A stretch of 64,000 nt of DNA from Nostoc linckia z4 (GCF_002608075.1 NZ_LAHA01000036.1:1-64000), one strand, 5' to 3'. Positions 1 to 9,141 are shown, numbered from the stretch's first letter. Notes: generated by a model not told the origin, from the sequence alone. A program made the numbers and translations.

Positions 1-43
1 GGTCTCCCCCATCTCCCCACCTCCCCCATCTCCCCACTCTCCA

Positions 44-718
44 CTAACTTGGCGGATTTAACCGATAGCCCATACGATGTACGGTTTCTATCCAATCTTT
101 GATACCAATAGTTTGTAGCCGTTGGCGTAAACGGCGAACTAAGGTGGTAACTGCGTTACTTTCTGGTTCTTCTCCCCAATTCCACAGGGCTTGCTCAATT
201 TGACCGTGAGATAAGACTTGGCGGGGATGACGCATCATATATTCCATGAGTTGAAACTCGCGGCTAGAAAGCTGAGTTGTTAGGGAACCGCGTTCAAGTA
301 TCAAGTTGGATAAATGAAGTTGCAAATCGCCCAAGGTGAGTATATCTCCTTGCCACATTGGCGATCGCCTTCCCAGTGCCCGCACCCGTGCCAATAATTC
401 CAGCACATCCACGGGCTTGACTAAGTAATCGTCGGCTCCAGCATCTAAACCTTTGACTTTATCGGAAACAGTGTCTTTGGCTGTCAACATGAGTATGGGA
501 GCTACTTTACCTGCGTGTCGGTAGGTTTGACACAATTCTACGCCACTGACTTTGGGCAACATCCAATCTAAAATTAGCAAATCATAATCTTTGCGTAGGG
601 CAAACCACTGTCCTGTTTCGCCATCAGTCACTGCATCTACTATATGCCCCGCTTTTAACAATGCTGCTCTTAGTGGCTCTAACTGCGATGCGTCATCTTC
701 TACTAGTAAGATCAACAT
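44..718 (-). CDS. OmpR/PhoB-family response regulator (RppA-like)
   Basis: Two-component response regulator, 224 aa, the usual family length. The receiver domain (about residues 1-115) shows the acidic pair E7-D8-D9, the phospho-acceptor D51 in a LILDWMLP context, T79 and K101 (LVKP). The C-terminal winged-helix DNA-binding domain (about 125-220) ends with the typical VHRMGYRL stretch. A partner histidine kinase is not visible and could lie below position 1, since the gene is transcribed towards the window edge. The overall sequence resembles the cyanobacterial RppA group, which senses redox or metal status, but that assignment is from memory of the family and the symbol is therefore withheld. 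Signal and targets cannot be read from the sequence. Confidence 0.93.
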   Translation of the reverse strand: MLILLVEDDASQLEPLRAALLKAGHIVDAVTDGETGQWFALRKDYDLLILDWMLPKVSGVELCQTYRHAGKVAPILMLTAKDTVSDKVKGLDAGADDYLVKPVDVLELLARVRALGRRSPMWQGDILTLGDLQLHLSNLILERGSLTTQLSSREFQLMEYMMRHPRQVLSHGQIEQALWNWGEEPESNAVTTLVRRLRQRLQTIGIKDWIETVHRMGYRLNPPS

Positions 719-807
719 TCCATTTGCTTAAGTTGCTGTCTTTGCTTACTTCCTAGTTTTAGGATTAAGGTGAAATAACACAGAAGTAACAGTAAGTATT
801 CTATCTC

Positions 808-1215
808 ATGCTTTCCATGCAGCAACTTCAACGTTTTCAAGTGTTGCGATCGCTGGGGTTTGTGTTTTGGTTGTCCTTACCCGTGATTGGACTAGTTTTT
901 TGGCTGGGAAGCGGCTTTGTTGGAGATCGAATTTTGAGTCGCTATCATTTCACCAAAAAATACCTGCTAGCCGATACTCAATCATCACGGCAAATGACAA
1001 AAAGAGTAGCGGCCATAGAAGTGCAAATCCTCAGACAACAAGGAATTTCACGGGTGAACGTTAAAACCAGTAACTCAGTTCTCAAAAGCATAGTATTTGA
1101 ATTTCCCATCACCGATATGAACCAACTTCAAGCCACTCTCAGTCAGGAGTTAGGCTTACCACAGGATCGAATCAAGGAACTGATTGTGGACGTGGGTGGG
1201 GGAGTGGGGGAGTAG
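808..1215 (+). CDS. Small membrane protein of unknown function
   Basis: Hypothetical protein, 135 aa, divergent from the response regulator with about 90 bp between the two starts, so they may share a regulatory region. One strong transmembrane segment lies near residues 14-35, followed by a soluble part with alternating hydrophobic residues. The C-terminus (VDVGGGVGE) is encoded by the first units of the neighbouring G-rich repeat, and the stop codon lies inside that repeat, so the original 3' end may have been replaced. An alternative start at 817 is possible. I do not recognise the family. Confidence 0.7.
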   Translation: MLSMQQLQRFQVLRSLGFVFWLSLPVIGLVFWLGSGFVGDRILSRYHFTKKYLLADTQSSRQMTKRVAAIEVQILRQQGISRVNVKTSNSVLKSIVFEFPITDMNQLQATLSQELGLPQDRIKELIVDVGGGVGE

Positions 1216-1504
1216 GGGAGATGGGGAGATGGGGAGATGGGGAGATGGGGAGAGGGGGGAGACAAGGGAGACAAGGAGAGAAGTCTGAGCGGAGGTTTCC
1301 GACCATCAGGATGGGGAGAGGGGGGAGACAAGGGAGACAAGGAGAGAAGTCTGAGCGGAGGTTTCCGACCATCAGAACTTCGGAGAGAAAGATTGCTACC
1401 TTGTCTACCTTGTCTACCTTGTCCTCTTCCCATGCCCCATGCCCCATCCCCAATGCCCAATGCCCAATGCCCCATGCCCCATGCCCAATGCCCAATGCCC
1501 AATG
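1204..1504. repeat. Compound short tandem repeats between genes
   Basis: Three repeat types abut: (i) a GGGGAGAT heptamer/octamer run at about 1217-1250, (ii) a 66-bp unit present twice in tandem (1244-1309 and 1310-1375) containing GACAAGGGAGACAAGGAG, and (iii) a CCCAATGC/CCCATGC run at about 1430-1504. The same third type recurs at 12862-12917 and 56047-56075. Open frames across it on both strands are low-complexity and not considered genes. Confidence 0.9.
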
Positions 1505-2050
1505 AAATGTAGCAAAAAGTAACTAGCTATTGGTGTTCAGAAATAAATTTAAATTTTTAATAATTTATCTAATATTTTGGATACATTTTAAAAACAAAAT
1601 TATCAAAAATTTTCAATTATGTTAAAAAATCAACAAATAATCAGGACATTAAGGGTTTTGAAAACGAGTGAATTAGTTTCTCCTAAGGTAAGTAAGTCGG
1701 CACAATAAAATCAAACTGTGTAAATAAAAGTAAACAAGGCTCAAATTCTTTCCCCTCGTACTTTTTGCTCACTGCTACCTGCCTATTCGTAACTACAATT
1801 ATTTACGCCTACTGACTTAACTCAGCACTGGGTTTAATGATAACAGCTGCGTTGGATGTTGTTTTCGCTGTTAGTGACCATGGCACTTGAGCATCGAGTA
1901 AAACATTTAATTATAATCAGAACAGCGATCGCCATCACAAACTAGCTGGAATCGGCTAATCCTCAAACATCAAAAATCTAGTTACTGGTTTGCCAATTTG
2001 GCAATATTTTTCGGATTTTTTCCGAAAAGTAATTAGCCAAACTTGTAGTT
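1505..2050. other. Gene-free AT-rich stretch with two hairpins
   Basis: No credible gene. Two adjacent perfect inverted repeats stand out: TTGCCAA-T-TTGGCAA at 1990-2004 and TTTTCGGA-N5-TCCGAAAA at 2008-2028, just upstream of the candidate RNA gene. They could be a protein-binding site or the end of an unseen transcript. The rest holds nothing I can name. Confidence 0.5.
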
Positions 2051-2056
2051 TATGAT
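2051..2056 (+). promoter_or_regulatory. Possible -10 box (TATGAT) of the RNA candidate
   Basis: TATGAT about 7 nt before a likely start near 2063. No convincing -35 hexamer is visible; the two hairpins at 1990-2028 occupy that area. Inference only. Confidence 0.3.
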
Positions 2057-2062
2057 GCGAAC

Positions 2063-2258
2063 CATCGGAATGTATTTAGAGGCAAGTCTTAACAGGGAAA
2101 CCCACGCGTCATAGTGTGGGGTTGTGACAAGGACACCGTTTAAAATCGTGCTTTGCGTCTCGTAAAAACATCTTTTTTAAACTGTACCTCAGACCCAAAA
2201 CTCAAGTTTTTCATCGCTGTTCCCGGTTAAGACTTCCCTAATTCAGTAGGGCATTTTC
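2063..2258 (+). ncRNA. Candidate structured RNA of about 195 nt (6S-like in outline)
   Basis: The 5' segment 2081-2099 pairs with 2220-2237 in an about 17-bp closing stem (AAGTCTTAAC with GTTAAGACTT plus GGGAA with TTCCC, one bulge and one mismatch). Inside lies a second hairpin near 2101-2120 (CCCAC...GTGGG). A CCCTA/TAGGG hairpin followed by a T-run closes the region at 2236-2258. A long closing stem, open interior and this size match the outline of bacterial 6S RNA, but I could not confirm conserved 6S sequence, so the identity is a guess. A leader for the gene at 2309 is the alternative. Confidence 0.45.
2236..2258 (+). terminator. Probable intrinsic terminator of the RNA candidate
   Basis: Stem CCCTA (2236-2240) with TAGGG (2247-2251), 6-nt loop, then CATTTTCT. 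The stem is short, and its first two bases also take part in the closing stem of the RNA. Confidence 0.4.
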
Positions 2259-2308
2259 TCCCAAACACTCTTCGTATTGCACAACTTTTTTTTAACAGGA
2301 GTTAAGCT

Positions 2309-2932
2309 ATGACGCAGCGACTGACTCAAGAGGAATTAGCACAAATAGTCACTGAAGTTGAAAGTCTGCAAACGCGTCGAGAAGCAGAATTAGACCAGCA
2401 ACAAGTTAAAGAAATTTTACAGGAGATGAACTTACCGCCTGAGTTACTAGATGAAGCTATAGTTCAGTTGCATCGTCGTCAAGCCCTTTCAGTGCAACAA
2501 CGTCAAAATCGATGGATTACCTCTGGTGTGGTGGCATTATTAGCAGTGGTGAGTGCATCTACAATATTTGTCATCCAACAACAAAATTCTGCACTTGCTC
2601 GTGTTTCTGCTCAACAAGACCGCATCACTTCAGCACAAAATAATAGCAGTAATTTAAATACAATTTCTCGCCAAAATAATGCAGAAGTTTTTTATCGTGT
2701 CACCTTGAAGGATGCACCTTTGGGTAAAAAACTAACTCTTTCGTGTAATTGGTTAGATCCAAAAGGTAAAATTGTCAAGCAAAACAACTATCAAACCCGC
2801 GAAATTAATACCTCAGTTTGGAATACTCAATGTCGCCACACGATTAATTCAGCTGCAACTGTTGGCAAATGGCAGGTGCAAATGTTCTTGGAAGGGCGTC
2901 AAATTAGCAACGAAACTTTTCAAGTGAACTAG
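2309..2932 (+). CDS. Membrane-anchored protein, DUF3859-like C-terminal domain
   Basis: Hypothetical protein, 207 aa, preceded by an AGGAG ribosome site (2299-2303). Residues 1-65 are a charged, Q-rich helical region. A transmembrane segment spans about 70-90. The C-terminal 85 residues form a beta-rich domain with an LSCNWLDPKGK motif and two cysteines, resembling the family annotated as DUF3859 (recognised from memory). This domain probably lies outside the cytoplasm. The gene ends 7 bp before the asparagine-synthetase-like gene, so the two are probably co-transcribed. Function is unknown. Confidence 0.75.
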   Translation: MTQRLTQEELAQIVTEVESLQTRREAELDQQQVKEILQEMNLPPELLDEAIVQLHRRQALSVQQRQNRWITSGVVALLAVVSASTIFVIQQQNSALARVSAQQDRITSAQNNSSNLNTISRQNNAEVFYRVTLKDAPLGKKLTLSCNWLDPKGKIVKQNNYQTREINTSVWNTQCRHTINSAATVGKWQVQMFLEGRQISNETFQVN

Positions 2933-2939
2933 TCCAATT

Positions 2940-4739
2940 ATGGACAACATCCCACATCATTTTCTTGGATATTGGGGTTACGGCGCTCAACATTGGTTGG
3001 AAGCGCTGTTAAGTGATGTTTTGCAAAACCTCTCCTCTAGGAGGGGAGAGACTTTTTTCCCTTCGCAAGCAGAGTTAGATGTGGTTTTTACAGATACACC
3101 AGAAAATCATCTGCTTCCTGTTTGCAATGTTATTTATATAGGACGGGATAAAAATTATTCACCGTTAAAAAATCAAATTGCTAGTGTTTCGGCCTCAGGA
3201 ATATTCAGTGCGCCAGATGCTTGGGTAAGTCTAGAAAAAAGTAATTGCCTAATTTTGGGTAGAGAACCTTTCGGAAAAATGCCTTTGTATTGGACTGTCC
3301 AAAGACAAGTAATTTGGTTTGCAACTCAATTAAAACTTTTGTTACCAATTTTGCAAGAACCAGATGTGAGTATTCCTGGTTTATATGGTTATAGTTGTTT
3401 TTCCTATGTTCCCACACCTTTAACTCCTGTGACTGGAGTTTTTGCAGTTCCGGCGGGCACTGAATTGATTTGGCACGATGGCAATTTAAATAATCTGCAA
3501 ACACCAAAATCTCGAAATATTAATTCTTGGCGACAAGCCCCAGAACAGTTAACAGATGAAACTACAGCAATTCGAGAATTACAAATCCTGCTGAAAAATT
3601 CCATTACAGAACAAATTGCCGATTTTAGCCATGAGCCTGTGGGGGTGTTTCTCTCTGGCGGACTTGATTCTTCTGTGGTGGCGGCGTTACTGGTGCAAGC
3701 AGGGGTAAAAGTTTGCGCTTACACTTTGGATTTTGGTAACGTAGGGATTCCAGAATATCCCTATGCCGAACAAGTCGCCCAATTTCTCAAAATTCCTTTA
3801 GTAAAAGTAGCAGCACAGCCAAATCATATTAAAAATGCTTTAATTCCTACGGTGAAAGCATTGGATTTGCCTTTTGGTGATGGCGTGTGTGTTCCGTTGT
3901 ACCTGCTATTTCAAAGAGCGAGAGAAGAAACTCAGATAATTTTTAATGGGGAAGGTGGAGATCAATTATTTGCAGGTTGGACGAATAAACCTTTAATTGC
4001 CGCAGGAATTTATCAGTCAGCAAATCCCGCCGGCGAGGAAACTTTTATCCAGCAATATCTCCGGACTTTTCATCGTCTTTGGGGCTATGAATCTCAAGTT
4101 TATCAACCAGAAATATATGGCGAAATCGAGAATTTGCATCCTGAAGATTGGTTGTTAACGGCTCTCGATGCTACTGAATGTCCTGCTTTGCTGCATCGTC
4201 TCCGGCGTGCCAGTTTAATGCTCAAAGGAGCGCAGAATATCCATCCTCGTGCTAGTGCTTTGGGATTGGCTCATGGATTGTGGGTGCGATCGCCTTTTTG
4301 TAACCTAGATTTAGCACAGTGGACATTTCGTTTATCTGGAGAACTTTGCTTACAAGGAGCTTGTGAAAAATATATCCTCAAACGTGCTGTGGAAAATTGG
4401 CTACCCCCTGAAATTGTTTGGCGACAAAAACGTGGTATGGGAGTTCCCTTAACTTCTTGGTGTTTTAATGATTTGTGGCATCAAATTGGTGTGTGGCTTA
4501 ATCCAGAAACACTCAATGCTAACAATCATTTTTATCCCCACATCGCCGCCCAAATAGTTGAAGGTAAATTGGGAGGTGCTATTCAAGGTAGGCGAATTGG
4601 TGAAATTCTCTGGTTATTAATTATGTGGCAACTTTGGCGATGGCAGTTCTTAAATGAAAACTTCAGCAAACAATCATGGAATCATCCATTTTGGTTACCC
4701 CCTTGGTTGTGGAGGAATTATAAGCGATGGCAAGCTTAG
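2940..4739 (+). CDS. Asparagine-synthetase-like amide ligase without glutaminase cysteine
   Basis: AsnB-family protein, 599 aa. The C-terminal two thirds form the ATP-pyrophosphatase synthetase domain with SGGLDSS at about 239-245 and NGEGGDQLF further on, so an adenylating domain looks intact. The N-terminal Ntn-type domain begins MDNIPHH and lacks the nucleophilic Cys2 of true glutamine amidotransferases, so it should not release ammonia from glutamine. Family members with this loss (for example beta-lactam synthetases and lasso cyclases) form amide bonds on other substrates. About 12 residues near 30-41 are encoded by a palindromic genomic repeat (CTCTCCTCTAGGAGGGGAGAG-type, 3029-3060). 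The 3' end overlaps the next gene by 13 bp, which implies translational coupling. The substrate is unknown. Confidence 0.88.
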   Translation: MDNIPHHFLGYWGYGAQHWLEALLSDVLQNLSSRRGETFFPSQAELDVVFTDTPENHLLPVCNVIYIGRDKNYSPLKNQIASVSASGIFSAPDAWVSLEKSNCLILGREPFGKMPLYWTVQRQVIWFATQLKLLLPILQEPDVSIPGLYGYSCFSYVPTPLTPVTGVFAVPAGTELIWHDGNLNNLQTPKSRNINSWRQAPEQLTDETTAIRELQILLKNSITEQIADFSHEPVGVFLSGGLDSSVVAALLVQAGVKVCAYTLDFGNVGIPEYPYAEQVAQFLKIPLVKVAAQPNHIKNALIPTVKALDLPFGDGVCVPLYLLFQRAREETQIIFNGEGGDQLFAGWTNKPLIAAGIYQSANPAGEETFIQQYLRTFHRLWGYESQVYQPEIYGEIENLHPEDWLLTALDATECPALLHRLRRASLMLKGAQNIHPRASALGLAHGLWVRSPFCNLDLAQWTFRLSGELCLQGACEKYILKRAVENWLPPEIVWRQKRGMGVPLTSWCFNDLWHQIGVWLNPETLNANNHFYPHIAAQIVEGKLGGAIQGRRIGEILWLLIMWQLWRWQFLNENFSKQSWNHPFWLPPWLWRNYKRWQA

Positions 4740-6160
4740 ATAAAAGTCACGAGTTAGGAGTTAAGAGTCATTTTCCCCATGTCCCCATGTCCCCATCTCC
4801 CCCATTCACTCAAGAACTTGCTCAAGAGTTACTGAATCACTACGGTTCTCCGCTTTATGTTTATGATGGCGATCGCTTATGCCAAACTATTGAATATATT
4901 ACTCAGGCAGTCAGCTATCCTCGTACACAATTTCGCTTTGCCAGCGTCACTAATGGTAACATTGCGCTGTTAAAAATTTTTCGCTCTGCTGGCTGGGGAC
5001 TCCACGCCAATACACCAGGAGACATTTATCTAGGTTTGCAAGCAGGTTTCAATCCCAGTGAAATTGTTTACAGTGGTAGCAATCTAAACCACGCAGAGAT
5101 GACACAAGTCCTGAATTGGGGAGTCACAACTCTCAATTTAGATAGTTTGGATCAATTACAGTTGTGTTGCCAAATCTTGACAAATAAAGTTAGCAAAAGC
5201 ACACTAAACCAAAATAATCCCCCCATTTCCCCACCCCGCTTGGGTTTACGCGTTAATTTACCGGAAATTACCGGAGATAGCCGCATTGGCGTTTGTCCTG
5301 AAGAATTTGCTCAAGCCATTGCTTTAACTAATGAAGTTGGACTAAAGCTGAGTGGTTTACATTTCTATCGGGGGACGGGAACTAATGCCACAGCAGCTTT
5401 CACTGAGGTAATCGATAAATTAATAGCTACAGCACAACTATTACCAGATTGGGAATATTTGAATTTTGGTGGTGGCTTTGGCTATCCCTATCAGCACAAC
5501 GCAGTGGGGTTTGATTGGGAAAAATTTGGTGCTGAGTTAAGCAAGAAACTTACCTGTTTACCAAAGAAAATTGATTTGGTAATTGAACCGGGACGAGCTG
5601 CGATCGCGGGATGTGCAACTTTGCTTGCTGAAGTTGTTTCTGTAAAATGGCAAAAAGACAAACAAATTCTCGGAGTTGACACCACCGTTGCTAATCTTTC
5701 AGTACCTCCAGTACACGGTGGACATCGAAAAATCATCACTTGGGAAAGAGGACAAGGAAAAACAAAATCCTTGGTTGATGAAGTCCCCATTCCCCACTCT
5801 CTATTCACAACTGATGTTTGCGGTAACACAACTTACTCAAGAGATTATCTCGGAAAAAATTGCCAACTCCCAGCATTAAAAATTGGTGATGCTATTGCCA
5901 TTTTAGATGTGGGAGCCTATGGCTATGCTATGTCATCTCACTTTTTACACCGTCCTAAACCGGCGGAAGTTTTGTTAGAAAATGGCAGACATCGCCTAAT
6001 TCGCCAACGGGAAGATTACAATGTTCTATTGGCAAATCAGGTGTTGGTTGAAGAAGAATACAGAATTCAGAAGTCAGAAGTCAGAATTCAGGATTCAGAA
6101 TACAGAAGTCAGAAGTCAGAATTCAGGATTCAGAATTCAGAATACAGAATCAATGGGTAG
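4727..6160 (+). CDS. DAP/ornithine-decarboxylase-fold protein with altered PLP site
   Basis: Fold-type III (alanine-racemase-like barrel) protein related to LysA and group IV decarboxylases, 477 aa. Phosphate-binding glycines (GGGFGYPY), EPGRA, and a C-terminal half with VCGNTTYSRD and DVGAYGYAMSS are present. At the place of the usual YAxKAN motif it reads FASVTN, so the Lys that forms the Schiff base with PLP appears to be Val74. It may be a non-catalytic partner or use different chemistry. The first 25 residues include translated CCCCATGT repeat, and the last about 35 (RIQNSEYR-type) are translated CAGAATTCAG repeat, so both termini have been extended by genomic repeats. Tightly linked to the upstream ligase gene. 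Confidence 0.82.
   Translation: MASLDKSHELGVKSHFPHVPMSPSPPFTQELAQELLNHYGSPLYVYDGDRLCQTIEYITQAVSYPRTQFRFASVTNGNIALLKIFRSAGWGLHANTPGDIYLGLQAGFNPSEIVYSGSNLNHAEMTQVLNWGVTTLNLDSLDQLQLCCQILTNKVSKSTLNQNNPPISPPRLGLRVNLPEITGDSRIGVCPEEFAQAIALTNEVGLKLSGLHFYRGTGTNATAAFTEVIDKLIATAQLLPDWEYLNFGGGFGYPYQHNAVGFDWEKFGAELSKKLTCLPKKIDLVIEPGRAAIAGCATLLAEVVSVKWQKDKQILGVDTTVANLSVPPVHGGHRKIITWERGQGKTKSLVDEVPIPHSLFTTDVCGNTTYSRDYLGKNCQLPALKIGDAIAILDVGAYGYAMSSHFLHRPKPAEVLLENGRHRLIRQREDYNVLLANQVLVEEEYRIQKSEVRIQDSEYRSQKSEFRIQNSEYRING
6058..6154. repeat. CAGAATTCAG/CAGAAGTCAG repeats inside and after a gene
   Basis: About ten degenerate 9-11-bp units alternate between CAGAATTCAG and AGAAGTCAG. They encode the repetitive C-terminal tail of the decarboxylase-fold protein. 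Such repeats are normally intergenic in this genome. Confidence 0.8.
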
Positions 6161-6278
6161 GGGATTGAGACCCGCCACTGATTGTTTGCGTAGCGTCTCA
6201 CCTTGGGAGAAGATTACCCAAATCTTAGATTTAACAGGACATGATATCAAGATTCACTACTAATATTCAATCAAAATT

Positions 6279-7580
6279 ATGAAGTGTATTAAATGTGGAA
6301 CTGATAATAAATTAAAAGACCGGACAGCTAATCAAGGTCGCTGTGTAAAATGCAATCATCCGTTTGCTTTTGAACCGATGAGTATGAATAAAGTCAAAAT
6401 TACTGACCCGTTATTCGCCAAAATTTTATCTGATATTTCGGCTAATAACACTTTATTTTTTACACCTAAACAATTATTTTATTTGTTAAATATGCGGATT
6501 GTCAGTAAGTCATTTTCCTCTGTGTTCAGCTTATTGATAGGTTATTTAATATTCAGCATACTTATAATTTTTTGGTCGGCTCAGATAACTACTGGCAATC
6601 AAGATATTATCGCCTTGTTATTATTTATTTTTAACGCTATTTATATTTTGAATATTTTTCAAAATAGCGATTCTCATCAACTTAATGCCAAAAGTCGCAG
6701 AGCAAATGCTAGAGCATTACAAATTGTTGGAATCATCATTTTAGGGGGAGGAATTTCTGGGAGCATATTGATTATCAATTCCTTTTATGCCTTTACTTTG
6801 AGCGTCGTTTTGGGAATGGTATCGATATATTTGGGAACTCAACAGCTACAAAATTCTGGACTATCAACCCAGGAATTTTTATTTTCTCAAAACGAGTTTG
6901 AAAATTGGATCGAACGCTGGCGACAAATCAATGGTTTAATTGTTAAAATTCTTCCTTCACCACGAGAAGACAATACCCTGACTACATTTAATCCAGATGT
7001 TACTGCATACAGTTTTGATAGATTAATCGTTTGCGATCGCGCTACAATTGCTCAACTATTAATCGCTAATAATTTCCATTTTGAAAACAACTGTGCAATT
7101 CTGAGCATCACTGGTTATCCTCAAGGCATTTTTCAAACTATGATGCAAATGCTACGCCGAAATCCCGATTTGAAAGTTTATGCACTTCATGATTGCAGTC
7201 CCCAAGGAATCGGTTTAGTTCACCATTTACGCAGTAGTCCTAGATGGTTTCAAGATAGCGACATTATAATTATTGATATTGGACTGACACCACGTCAAAT
7301 TATTGCTGCTAAACGTGGAATGTTTATTCAAACTTCTTCAGAATCAGCACAAGCCGCCAAAAAATTAACTACAGAAATCCGTCAAATTTTATCTGCTGAG
7401 GAAATAGAATTTTTAGAGTCAGGTAAATTTGTCGAATTAGAATCTTTTACTCCCCAAAGGCTAATTCAAATTTTGCAAAAACGTATTGCTGATAGCCAAA
7501 ATATTGAAAGTTCTGACAGTGGTTTATTTTTAACTGGCGAGACAGGAAATGATATCTACGTCGTTCAAAGTTTTGGTTAA
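6279..7580 (+). CDS. Zinc-ribbon membrane protein, paralogue 1
   Basis: Unrecognised protein, 433 aa. The N-terminus has a zinc ribbon (CIKCG at 3-7 and CVKC near 22-25). Four hydrophobic segments lie between about 75 and 185. The C-terminal cytoplasmic half carries AYSFDRLIVCDR, a LLIANNFHFE stretch and KVYALHDCSPQG. The order of D-R-D and H-D-C-S elements recalls a TOPRIM/TopoVI-A-like phosphotransfer fold, but this is structural guesswork. The next gene (7705-9141) is a clear paralogue. The pair sits between two asparagine-synthetase-like genes, which suggests a shared process, possibly sensing or regulation at the membrane. No function is assigned. Confidence 0.75.
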   Translation: MKCIKCGTDNKLKDRTANQGRCVKCNHPFAFEPMSMNKVKITDPLFAKILSDISANNTLFFTPKQLFYLLNMRIVSKSFSSVFSLLIGYLIFSILIIFWSAQITTGNQDIIALLLFIFNAIYILNIFQNSDSHQLNAKSRRANARALQIVGIIILGGGISGSILIINSFYAFTLSVVLGMVSIYLGTQQLQNSGLSTQEFLFSQNEFENWIERWRQINGLIVKILPSPREDNTLTTFNPDVTAYSFDRLIVCDRATIAQLLIANNFHFENNCAILSITGYPQGIFQTMMQMLRRNPDLKVYALHDCSPQGIGLVHHLRSSPRWFQDSDIIIIDIGLTPRQIIAAKRGMFIQTSSESAQAAKKLTTEIRQILSAEEIEFLESGKFVELESFTPQRLIQILQKRIADSQNIESSDSGLFLTGETGNDIYVVQSFG

Positions 7581-7704
7581 TATCAAATTCAAATTTTATT
7601 CTTCTTCATCATCATAATTGTTTACAAATACCCAACTAATTATTCTGAAACAAACCTCTGCATACCTTTATCAAAACTTCCAACAATCTAGCTAAATAAT
7701 TAAC

Positions 7705-9141
7705 ATGAAATGCATTAAATGTGGAATTGATAATAAACTTAGAGAGCGAAAATTAAATTCGGGTAAATGTAAAAATTGTAGTCATCGATTTGTATTTGAA
7801 CCCACTAGTCACACTAGCCGTAAAAATTTAACAGATCAATTTTTTGCAAATGCGATCGCTCAAATTTCTGCTAACAATACTTTATACTTTACTGTCGGTC
7901 AATTCAAATATTTTATCGATAGAAAATTCACACCAAATACAAAACCAAGCATCATAGAGTCCAAACAAATCAACATTCATCGCATCAATTTTAATCTCTG
8001 CTTTGGTATCAGTGTATTAGTGTTTTTACTTTATACTGTTTTGAATATTTATGCTCATCTAACTTTAGTCAAACTAAATATTAAAATTACTCCCTTCAGT
8101 GTCAAATTTTTCTTATTTTTGCTTACTTCTTTTTTAGCTTGTTTCTTCAAAATTCAAGATGCTGCTAATTCATCATCCTCTGATGAAATGAGGTCTCAGC
8201 GCCTTCAACCAGATACAAATATCTTTAGCCAATTACTCAAAGATGTATTAATATTAATTATAGGCATCATCTTGAGCCAATTTTTTTATTTTTCTAATAA
8301 TTGGTCTTATATTTTATTAGGAATAATCGCAATATATTTGGGAAGATATATATCAAATATTTCCATTTATTTAGGCGATTTAATAAAAGGAAATCGGGCT
8401 GTAATCAAAGTTACTCAGAAAATATATAATCCTGGATGGTTTAATAATCAATCAATTTATGAATTGATGAATCCCTGGCAAAAAACCAATGGTTCGATTA
8501 AAAAATTACTTTCTGATGTTTATAAAACAAATATAAAAAATGTCAATATAAATAATGATATTACTGCTTATAGTTTTGATAGATTGTTAGTGTGTGATAG
8601 TGATATTATTGCTCAATTTCTCATTGCTAATAATTTTCATTTTGAAACAAATTGTGCCATATTCAGTATCACCAAATATCCCGAAAGTATCTTTGAAATT
8701 ACCATGCAAATGCTCCGCCGCAATCCTGATTTGAAAGTTTATGCATTACATAATTGTAGTCCTGGAGGAGTTAGCTTAGTGCATTATCTACGTTCTCATG
8801 ATGAATGGTTTAAAAATAGTGATGTAAAAATTATTGACCTTGGGATATTGCCACGTCAAGTACTCAAAAGCCAGAAAATATGGATTAAAAGAACCGAAGA
8901 ATCAGCATCACAAGCTCAACAATTATCTACACAAATTCAACAAAGTCTGAGGTATGAAGAACTCAAATGGTTAATGGATGGTAATTTTGTTGAATTAGAA
9001 TCCTTGCAGCCACAAAAATTAATTCAAATCGTAAACCGTAGCATTGCTGCAAATCAAAATTTAGATATTAATGATGACAACTTGATTAGTATAAATGACG
9101 GAAGTAGTACATTCTATAACAGTATTGAAAGTTTTGGTTAG
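7705..9141 (+). CDS. Zinc-ribbon membrane protein, paralogue 2
   Basis: 478 aa, same architecture as the preceding gene: zinc ribbon (CIKCG...CKNC), several membrane segments around residues 95-215, then a C-terminal domain with AYSFDRLLVCDSD, QFLIANNFHFE and KVYALHNCSPGG. The Asp of the HDCSP motif in paralogue 1 is Asn here (HNCSP). If that motif is catalytic, the two copies would differ in activity. Both end in an S-FG tail (QSFG, ESFG). The central membrane part is longer and more diverged than the C-terminal domain, consistent with tandem duplication followed by divergence. It converges with the downstream minus-strand ligase gene. Confidence 0.75.
   Translation: MKCIKCGIDNKLRERKLNSGKCKNCSHRFVFEPTSHTSRKNLTDQFFANAIAQISANNTLYFTVGQFKYFIDRKFTPNTKPSIIESKQINIHRINFNLCFGISVLVFLLYTVLNIYAHLTLVKLNIKITPFSVKFFLFLLTSFLACFFKIQDAANSSSSDEMRSQRLQPDTNIFSQLLKDVLILIIGIILSQFFYFSNNWSYILLGIIAIYLGRYISNISIYLGDLIKGNRAVIKVTQKIYNPGWFNNQSIYELMNPWQKTNGSIKKLLSDVYKTNIKNVNINNDITAYSFDRLLVCDSDIIAQFLIANNFHFETNCAIFSITKYPESIFEITMQMLRRNPDLKVYALHNCSPGGVSLVHYLRSHDEWFKNSDVKIIDLGILPRQVLKSQKIWIKRTEESASQAQQLSTQIQQSLRYEELKWLMDGNFVELESLQPQKLIQIVNRSIAANQNLDINDDNLISINDGSSTFYNSIESFG

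Noticed and set aside
1143-1512. Several open frames on both strands
   Set aside because: All are translations of purine and CCCAATGC repeats; overlapping frames with biased composition, not genes.
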